In this document: piece after piece, positions 58,685-64,000 of the stretch | Position numbering within the stretch: the first letter of the stretch is position 1 | Layout of the letters: every line of letters begins with the position of its first letter | NCBI GenBank assembly: GCA_017883205.1 | Contig: JADGNZ010000009.1 | Location: forward strand, 95,028-159,027 | DNA from: Thermoanaerobaculia bacterium | GTDB lineage: Bacteria; Acidobacteriota; Thermoanaerobaculia; Gp7-AA8 | Direction: 5' to 3' | Length of the DNA: 64,000 bases | Translations under genes and position numbers: made by a program | Notes under the pieces: generated by a model | Database searches by the model: none | What the model was told of the DNA's origin: nothing | Seen by the model: the letters and a program-made list of their open reading frames with translations, nothing else

Positions 58685-60100
58685 TCAAGCGCTCGCGGCC
58701 GGCGCTCTTCGCAACCTGGCGATGCCGAGCATCGCGCTGCCGTAGATGGCAAGCGCGACAAACATGATTCCTGCCCGGCCGGTGAGGAGCTCCTGGACGA
58801 TGACCTGGACAGCGGTCAGCACCAGCGTGACGGCGCCCAGTTGCGATGCTTCAGGCACGCGCCATACACGGCCGATCGATGCGAGAGCGAGTGACATCAC
58901 GACCAGGATCGCTGTCCGCAGCAGAGCATGCGTGGCGGCGCTGCCGCTGATGATCGTCATCGCGGTATGAATCGTCAGGCCTGCGGCGCCGCACGCGGCG
59001 ATGGCGAGGAGAGGCAGCCGCGCGAAGTTCAGGCGGAAGAAGGCTGCCAGGCAGAGAGCAGCGGTCATCAGCGCCGGCAGAGGTGTGGCGACGATCACGT
59101 CGCCTTCGACAAAAGCGGAGGCTGTGTACATAAAGAGTCCGCCGGCCACTCCTGCGAACACGCCCCACGCGGTGCTCTGTAGCGCGAACACGCGCCACGA
59201 TGTGTGCCGCGCAATCTCCGCGGCGACGACGGCGGCCACGCCGCCGAGGATCGCGGCGGAGGAGGCAGGGAGAACGAGCGCGGCCGCACCGGCGAGACCG
59301 ATCAACGAAGCCACCGCAACCTGGGCGGGAACGCGCGCGGTCACGATCATCCACAAGGCCGCGAACAGCAGCAACGAGATGACGATCGGCGATCGGCTGT
59401 CCTTCGACTCGTCGATCACCGCGGCGATGATCAGGAAGATGGCCACGAGGTCGCTCTCGATGGCCAGCAGCCAGCCCGCGTAGCTCATCGCCAAAAGGAA
59501 GGCCACAATGCCAACGACCGTCAGCTCGAGCGCGAACGGGATCACTTCCTTCGTCGCGTAGGCGAGCAACAATGCATCGAACGTTGCACCGGCAACGGCG
59601 ATCCACGCCGGCGTCTGCAGCGAAAAGCGGCGTGCCATCGCGATCAGCGCGATACTCATGCCGGCGAGAAGAAGCGCCGCGGCCGTCGCCGAAAGAACAT
59701 GAAAGCGCGTGGTCGCCTCCCACACGATCGGATACGCCACGATCGCCGCGACCACGATCAGAAATACAGCGTTCAGCCGTCGTCCGGCTCGTAATGCAAG
59801 CACCGCGGCGACGCCCCACCCTACCGCGTACAGAAAACCGAGCAGGACGCCGATCTGCGGCGGCAAGGCCGCCGACTCCGTCGCCGCGCGCAGGAGAAAC
59901 GCGCCTCCCAGAACAAAAAGCGCCTTGCCGGCAAGGACGAGCAGAACGGTGCCAGAACCGGGATCCAGCTCGGGTGCGACTGTCACCGTTGCCGGGAGCG
60001 GCGCCTTCGCCAAGGGCTGACCGCTCTCCAAAAGCGAGAGACGTTCTTCAAGCAGACGCAGCCGCTGATCGATCCCCTCGAGCTTCTCGTCAACGTTCAT
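58685..60100 (-). CDS. Polytopic membrane protein of unknown function
   Basis: The 471-residue protein starts with a charged coiled coil (MNVDEKLEGIDQRLRLLEERLSLLE). About a dozen short hydrophobic helices rich in Ala, Gly and Val follow. The layout is that of the DUF2339-like membrane proteins, but I see no motif that proves it. It has no Cys or haem sites. It lies between the nifJ cluster and the Rieske/cytochrome b operon, convergent with the former and divergent from the latter. Confidence 0.6.
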   Translation of the reverse strand: MNVDEKLEGIDQRLRLLEERLSLLESGQPLAKAPLPATVTVAPELDPGSGTVLLVLAGKALFVLGGAFLLRAATESAALPPQIGVLLGFLYAVGWGVAAVLALRAGRRLNAVFLIVVAAIVAYPIVWEATTRFHVLSATAAALLLAGMSIALIAMARRFSLQTPAWIAVAGATFDALLLAYATKEVIPFALELTVVGIVAFLLAMSYAGWLLAIESDLVAIFLIIAAVIDESKDSRSPIVISLLLFAALWMIVTARVPAQVAVASLIGLAGAAALVLPASSAAILGGVAAVVAAEIARHTSWRVFALQSTAWGVFAGVAGGLFMYTASAFVEGDVIVATPLPALMTAALCLAAFFRLNFARLPLLAIAACGAAGLTIHTAMTIISGSAATHALLRTAILVVMSLALASIGRVWRVPEASQLGAVTLVLTAVQVIVQELLTGRAGIMFVALAIYGSAMLGIARLRRAPAASA

Positions 60101-60236
60101 ACGTCACCCAAGCATGTTCAGGTCTATGCTAACCGTGTCGTGGCGCACAGGAAACGGTGACCTCGAACACGATAGACCCCGTGTGACGCGCGGTTTGATA
60201 CGCTCGTTGCATCACATGAGAAGGAGCGAATCGTCG

Positions 60237-60698
60237 ATGGAAAGTACTGTCCCGGTCCCGCGGCGCCGCTTTATCAACTGGCTCCTCGGCGGCACATTCG
60301 GCGCGCTCGTCGCCAGCGTCATTTATCCCATCATCCGCTTCGCCAGTCCCCCGCGAATCCCCGAAGCAACGACGAATCAGGTGGAGGCAGGCGATGTCTC
60401 CGATCCGGTCTTTTCGGCGAAGGGATTCAAGATCATCCGCTTCGGCGCCGAGCCTGTAATCCTGCTCAAGGCGAGCGAGACTGAGTTCCGCGCCTTCTCC
60501 GCCACCTGCACCCATCTCGACTGCATCGTCGGATACCAGAAAGATCGCAGCCAGATCTTCTGCAACTGCCACGGCGGCACGTATGACCTCAACGGGCGAA
60601 ATATCGCCGGTCCGCCCCCGCGTCCGCTCATCGCTTACAAAGTGAACCTCATCGCCAAAGGCTCCGAGCCGGCGAAGATCGTCGTTTCGCGCGCTTAG
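60237..60698 (+). CDS. qcrA: Rieske iron-sulfur protein
   Basis: The 153-residue protein has an N-terminal twin-Arg-like and anchor region ([25 protein letters not shown]), then a Rieske domain with the 2Fe-2S ligands in CTHLDC (91-96) and CNCHGG (109-114). ATG 60237 is preferred over 60216 because AAGGAG lies 11 bp upstream. It is the first gene of a three-gene operon with cytochrome b and a multihaem cytochrome. Confidence 0.9.
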   Translation: MESTVPVPRRRFINWLLGGTFGALVASVIYPIIRFASPPRIPEATTNQVEAGDVSDPVFSAKGFKIIRFGAEPVILLKASETEFRAFSATCTHLDCIVGYQKDRSQIFCNCHGGTYDLNGRNIAGPPPRPLIAYKVNLIAKGSEPAKIVVSRA

Positions 60699-60706
60699 GC
60701 CGAATC

Positions 60707-61867
60707 ATGCTCGAACGAACAAAAAGCTGGCTCGACGATCGCCTCGGTCTGTCGAAGATCATCGAATTCGGTTCGCACAAGACCGTTCCCGCCCACCGCT
60801 ACAGCGTCTTCTACTACCTCGGCGGGATGACGCTCTTCTTCTTTCTCGTGCAGGTCTGCACCGGCGTTCTCTTGATGCTCTACTACCGGCCGTCGGCGAA
60901 CGAAGCCTTCGAGTCGGTCGAGTTCATCATGACCGTCGTTCCGTTCGGCTGGCTGATCCGCTCGATCCACTCCTGGTCGGCGAACCTCATGGTCTTCTTC
61001 GCCGTGCTGCACATGGTCAGCGTCTTCTTCCTGAAAGCCTACCGCGCGCCGCGCGAGCTGACTTGGATGAGCGGCGTCGCCCTGCTTTTCCTGATCATGG
61101 GATTCGGTTTCTCGGGCTACCTGCTGCCGTGGAATCAACTGGCATTCTTCGCGACGAAGGTCGGCACGGACATCTCCGGCGTCGTACCGATCGTCGGCCC
61201 GTGGATGGTGCGGTTCCTTCGCGGCGGCGACCGCGTATCCGGCGGCACGCTGTCGCGCTTCTACGGCTGGCACGTCGCGCTGCTCCCTGCGATCACGTTC
61301 CTCATCCTCGTCGTTCACCTGGCGCTCGTGCAGGTGAAAGGAATGAGCGTTCCGGCGTCGTGCGAAGACGAAGCGAAGAGCCGCAAGCCGATGAAGTTCT
61401 TTCCCCACTTCGCCATGCGCGATCTCTCGGGATGGATCTTCGCCCTGGGCGTTCTGGCCGCTCTCGCAGCGCTCTTTCCGTGGGAGCTCGGCGAAAAGGC
61501 CGACCTCTTCGCTCCCGCGTACGAGAACATCCGGCCGGAGTGGTACTTCGTCTTCATGTTCCAGACGTTGAAGCTGATCCCGGGGGGCGAGATCGCCGGC
61601 ATCGAGTACGAAGCCATCCCGATCATGTTCTTCGGTGCCGCGGGACTGCTCCTTCTACTGATCCCATTCCTCGACCGCGGCGCCCAACGCACCGGCCGCA
61701 GCAGGGGTTGGTCGATTGCCGGTGTGGCCGTGCTCCTGTGGGCCCTCGGCATGACGTGCTGGGGCTACGCCTCGCTGCTTCCGCTCTACGTCGTCCTGAT
61801 CAGTGCACTGCTACTCGGGCTTCTGGCCTTCATCACACGCGGCAGCCGCAAGCCGGAGGATCGATGA
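60707..61867 (+). CDS. Cytochrome b of a bc-type quinol oxidase complex
   Basis: The 386-residue protein combines the N-terminal four-helix haem-binding part and the C-terminal part of cytochrome b/b6-SubIV in one chain. Haem-ligand His are in [18 protein letters not shown] and in [21 protein letters not shown]. The Q-site motif PEWYF ([12 protein letters not shown]) is intact. It lies 8 bp after the Rieske gene, and its stop overlaps the multihaem gene. The complex would oxidise menaquinol or another quinol and pump or move protons. Confidence 0.9.
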   Translation: MLERTKSWLDDRLGLSKIIEFGSHKTVPAHRYSVFYYLGGMTLFFFLVQVCTGVLLMLYYRPSANEAFESVEFIMTVVPFGWLIRSIHSWSANLMVFFAVLHMVSVFFLKAYRAPRELTWMSGVALLFLIMGFGFSGYLLPWNQLAFFATKVGTDISGVVPIVGPWMVRFLRGGDRVSGGTLSRFYGWHVALLPAITFLILVVHLALVQVKGMSVPASCEDEAKSRKPMKFFPHFAMRDLSGWIFALGVLAALAALFPWELGEKADLFAPAYENIRPEWYFVFMFQTLKLIPGGEIAGIEYEAIPIMFFGAAGLLLLLIPFLDRGAQRTGRSRGWSIAGVAVLLWALGMTCWGYASLLPLYVVLISALLLGLLAFITRGSRKPEDR

Positions 61868-63606
61868 GAATCGCTGCTGTGGTCTTCGCCTCGGCGACGC
61901 TGCTCGTCATGAGCGGTGCGGCCGCTGCGCCGCCTGCCGCCTCAACTGCTGCCACCACTACCGCCGCACCCGCGCGCGTTCCGGCGCCTGTACCTGCAGC
62001 GGCACCGAAGCCGGAAACATCGTGCATCCATTGTCACGGCGGCGAGCTTTTCGATGAGGCCGGACGCGCGAAGGTCAAACACTTCAACGTCGACGTCCAC
62101 TCACAGGTCGGACTCTCCTGCCATGACTGCCACGGCGGCAATCCCGATCCGAAGCTCGGCGACGACATCGCCGGCGCGATGGATCCGAAGTACGCGCCGA
62201 ATCCGTACGTCGGTGCGCCGAAGCGGACCGCCATCCCCGACTTCTGCGGCCGCTGCCATTCGTCCGCCGACTACATGAAGCGCTTCAATCCCGCGGCGCG
62301 TGTCGACGAAGTGAGCGAGTACTGGACGAGCAATCACGGGCAGAAACTCAAGAGCGGCGTCACCGACGTCGCCACATGCATCGACTGCCACTCCGTCCAC
62401 AACATCCGCCGCAAAGGCAATCCCGAATCGCCCGTCTACCCGACTCACGTCGCCGAGACGTGCAGCCGCTGCCATTCCGACGCGAAACGCATGACCGCCA
62501 ATGGCCGCAATCTCCCCATCGATCAGTACGCGCGCTGGAGCCGCAGCGTTCATGCGAAGGCGATGTTCGAGAAGGGCGATCTCACCGCGCCGACCTGCAA
62601 CGATTGTCACGGCAATCACGGCGCCGCGCCGCCGGGAATCGGCAGCATCCGCTTCGTCTGCGGAAGCTGTCACGCCCGTGAGGCCGATCTGTTCCGCGCC
62701 AGTCCGAAGGCCGCGGGATGGGATCGTCACAACGACATGCTTCCCGCCGCCGAGGGAAAGTGCGGCGGTTGCCACGACGACGAGCGCGCCAAGCTCGCCT
62801 TCGCGCAGCTCAGCTCATGCCTCGTCTGTCACGGCAATCACTCCGTCGTCCGTCCGACCGTAGCGATGCTCGGCGAGTTGCCCGACACACCATGCGCCTT
62901 CTGTCACGAAGGCGTCGGACCGCTGTCGACCTTCGTCAAGGAGCCGGAAGCGAAGGCCGAGAATTTCAAGCAGATGCGGGCCACGCTGCTCGCCGCCGCG
63001 GACAAACAGGGTCTCAAGGGCAACGCCCGGTTCGACTGGCTCGTCGATCAGGCGCTTCAGCTCCCGACGCATCGCCTGCAGACGCCGGCCGGCGGAAAGG
63101 TCGTACTCCGTCCCGAGTTCGCGCGGCTCTTCGAGAAGTTCCGCATCGGCAAGACGCACTACACGTATCCCGATCCAGTCACCGGCCGCGATGTCAGCGT
63201 ACCGATCCGCCGCTGCGTCGACTGCCATCTCACGTCCGGTTTCCAGGGACGCGACACCGCGCAGGCTCTGCTCAACGACACACGCGCCGTGACCAGCATG
63301 ATCGCGCGGTCGGAGCGCATCCTCCTTGCCGCGCAACGCGGTGGCGTGGAAGTGCGCGCCATCCGCCCGGAGCTCGATGCCGCGATCGACAATCAGATCG
63401 AGCTCGAGGCTCTCGTCCACACCTTCACACCCACGGGCGCTTTCGCGGACAAGAAGAAGGAAGCGCTCGGGCACGCGCACGCCGCGCTCGAAGCCGGCCA
63501 GCATTCCCTCGACGAACTGAACTATCGCCGCCGCGGCCTCTTCGTCGCCCTCGGCGTAATCCTCGCGGCCCTCGTAGCCCTGGCGCTGAAGATCCGGCAG
63601 ACGTAG
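61864..63606 (+). CDS. 11-haem cytochrome c partner of the Rieske/cytochrome b complex
   Basis: The 580-residue protein has a signal peptide followed by an Ala/Pro/Thr-rich linker. It then has eleven CxxCH motifs (CIHCH, CHDCH, CGRCH, CIDCH, CSRCH, CNDCH, CGSCH, CGGCH, CLVCH, CAFCH, CVDCH). A C-terminal helix rich in charged residues follows and the chain ends in one transmembrane anchor ([19 protein letters not shown]). The start overlaps the cytochrome b stop (ATGA). It takes the place of cytochrome c1 in normal bc1 complexes. A hairpin follows the stop. Confidence 0.88.
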   Translation: MRIAAVVFASATLLVMSGAAAAPPAASTAATTTAAPARVPAPVPAAAPKPETSCIHCHGGELFDEAGRAKVKHFNVDVHSQVGLSCHDCHGGNPDPKLGDDIAGAMDPKYAPNPYVGAPKRTAIPDFCGRCHSSADYMKRFNPAARVDEVSEYWTSNHGQKLKSGVTDVATCIDCHSVHNIRRKGNPESPVYPTHVAETCSRCHSDAKRMTANGRNLPIDQYARWSRSVHAKAMFEKGDLTAPTCNDCHGNHGAAPPGIGSIRFVCGSCHAREADLFRASPKAAGWDRHNDMLPAAEGKCGGCHDDERAKLAFAQLSSCLVCHGNHSVVRPTVAMLGELPDTPCAFCHEGVGPLSTFVKEPEAKAENFKQMRATLLAAADKQGLKGNARFDWLVDQALQLPTHRLQTPAGGKVVLRPEFARLFEKFRIGKTHYTYPDPVTGRDVSVPIRRCVDCHLTSGFQGRDTAQALLNDTRAVTSMIARSERILLAAQRGGVEVRAIRPELDAAIDNQIELEALVHTFTPTGAFADKKKEALGHAHAALEAGQHSLDELNYRRRGLFVALGVILAALVALALKIRQT

Positions 63607-63625
63607 GCTCCCGTTTCCGGACAGC

Positions 63626-63661
63626 GAGCGCGCATCAGGCGATTGTGTTTGATGCGCGCTC
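63626..63661 (+). terminator. Terminator-like hairpin after the Rieske operon
   Basis: GAGCGCGCATCA and TGATGCGCGCTC form a perfect 12-bp stem with a 12-nt loop, 19 bp after the stop. There is no T run. Confidence 0.6.
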
Positions 63662-63737
63662 GTAAGTGACGCCTGCCAGCCGCTTCGCCTTGTGCACTCT
63701 CCTAATGTGGCTGAAGCAAATTCTCGACACGCATTTC

Positions 63738-63905
63738 CATCGAGCGCCTTCTCCCCATCGCTTTTTGATGGGGAGAAGGTGGCCGAAGGCCGGATGAGGG
63801 GCTTGGACTGTCGCCCCAACCCTGCCGAAGCCGCAATCACTTCACGCCAGGCATGAACCTCGTGTCCGTCGATTGCACCACACCCCTCATCCGCCTTCGG
63901 CTGTA
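63738..63905. repeat. CCTTCTCCCC palindromic repeat, right copy
   Basis: GCCTTCTCCCCATCG and GATGGGGAGAAGGTGGCCG form a palindrome, and a linker that includes CACGCCAGGC and CTCGTGTCCGTCGATTGC repeats the linker near 22290 in reverse. No gene is supported between the operon end and the window edge. Confidence 0.75.
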
Positions 63906-63911
63906 CGACCT

Positions 63912-63952
63912 GGAACATAGGTAACACATTGGCCCGGGAACATAGGTAACAC
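63912..63952. repeat. Two direct copies of GGAACATAGGTAACAC, possible IS end
   Basis: The 16-mer occurs at 63912-63927 and 63937-63952, 25 bp apart. Short repeated boxes like this mark the ends of some DDE transposons. No transposase is seen before the window edge. Confidence 0.4.
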
Positions 63953-64000
63953 TCTTGATGAACGGTTTTGGTTTTGGTTCCCCCTTGGTCTCTCTCTTTC

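Noticed and set aside
62815-63927. Minus-strand frame of 370 residues opposite the multihaem gene
   Set aside because: It is antisense to a clear 11-haem cytochrome and its 5' part is translated from a palindromic repeat.

Overview
The window is high-GC bacterial chromosome with many multiheme c-type cytochromes, secreted beta-propeller proteins, short toxin-antitoxin loci and many intergenic palindromic repeats. The mix (a secreted sortilin/VPS10-type propeller, PknB-type kinase with a TPR-like tail, MXAN_5187-like protein, SelA, NifJ, cytochrome b/Rieske with a multiheme partner) best fits an uncultured Acidobacteriota-like or related Gram-negative anaerobe. That placement is inferred from gene content, not from a marker gene. 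No tRNA, rRNA or CRISPR array was recognised.

Layout. 1-5.7 kb: a minus-strand operon with a small membrane lipoprotein, a tubulin/FtsZ-like protein and a large zinc-ribbon plus Hsp70/actin-like protein that runs off the left edge. It is divergent from a lipid-transport locus with a fused MlaF-MlaE ATPase/permease and an MlaD-like MCE protein. 5.7-7.7 kb: two helical hypothetical proteins flanking a 43-bp tandem array. 8-25 kb: housekeeping and secreted genes (Uup, two Ig/lamin-tail proteins, enoyl-CoA hydratase, Mug, RlmN-like, VPS10 propeller, VapBC, PQQ-like propeller). 25.2-26.1 kb: a 21-bp noncoding array. 26-39.4 kb: GAF/PAS/GGDEF/EAL protein, PlsC, SelA, TPR lipoprotein, haem-binding protein, Ser/Thr kinase, DUF4920 protein and two toxin-antitoxin pairs. 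39.4-64 kb: a respiratory region with UspA, IS remnants, a 21-haem cytochrome fused to cytochrome b, a B12/radical SAM protein, a three-gene multiheme operon, YwiC, pyruvate:ferredoxin oxidoreductase (NifJ) with macro, BON, rhodanese and cytochrome c genes, and a Rieske/cytochrome b/11-haem operon.

Two observations stand out. First, the rhodanese gene after the BON gene has an in-frame TGA at 58048-58050. Rhodanese homology continues after it to a normal stop, and a SECIS-like hairpin with a GGTGC loop follows it. selA lies in the same window, so this is probably a selenocysteine sulfurtransferase with a C-T-U site. Second, uspA, ywiC and nifJ share a promoter design: a perfect ATGAC-N4-GTCAT box, a second box 22 bp upstream, and a -10 hexamer exactly 36 bp after the box start. 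This is the class II geometry of CRP/FNR activators. For ywiC and nifJ the predicted transcript starts at the start codon. This suggests an anaerobic regulon tying carbon oxidation and stress proteins to the extracytoplasmic electron-transfer genes around them.
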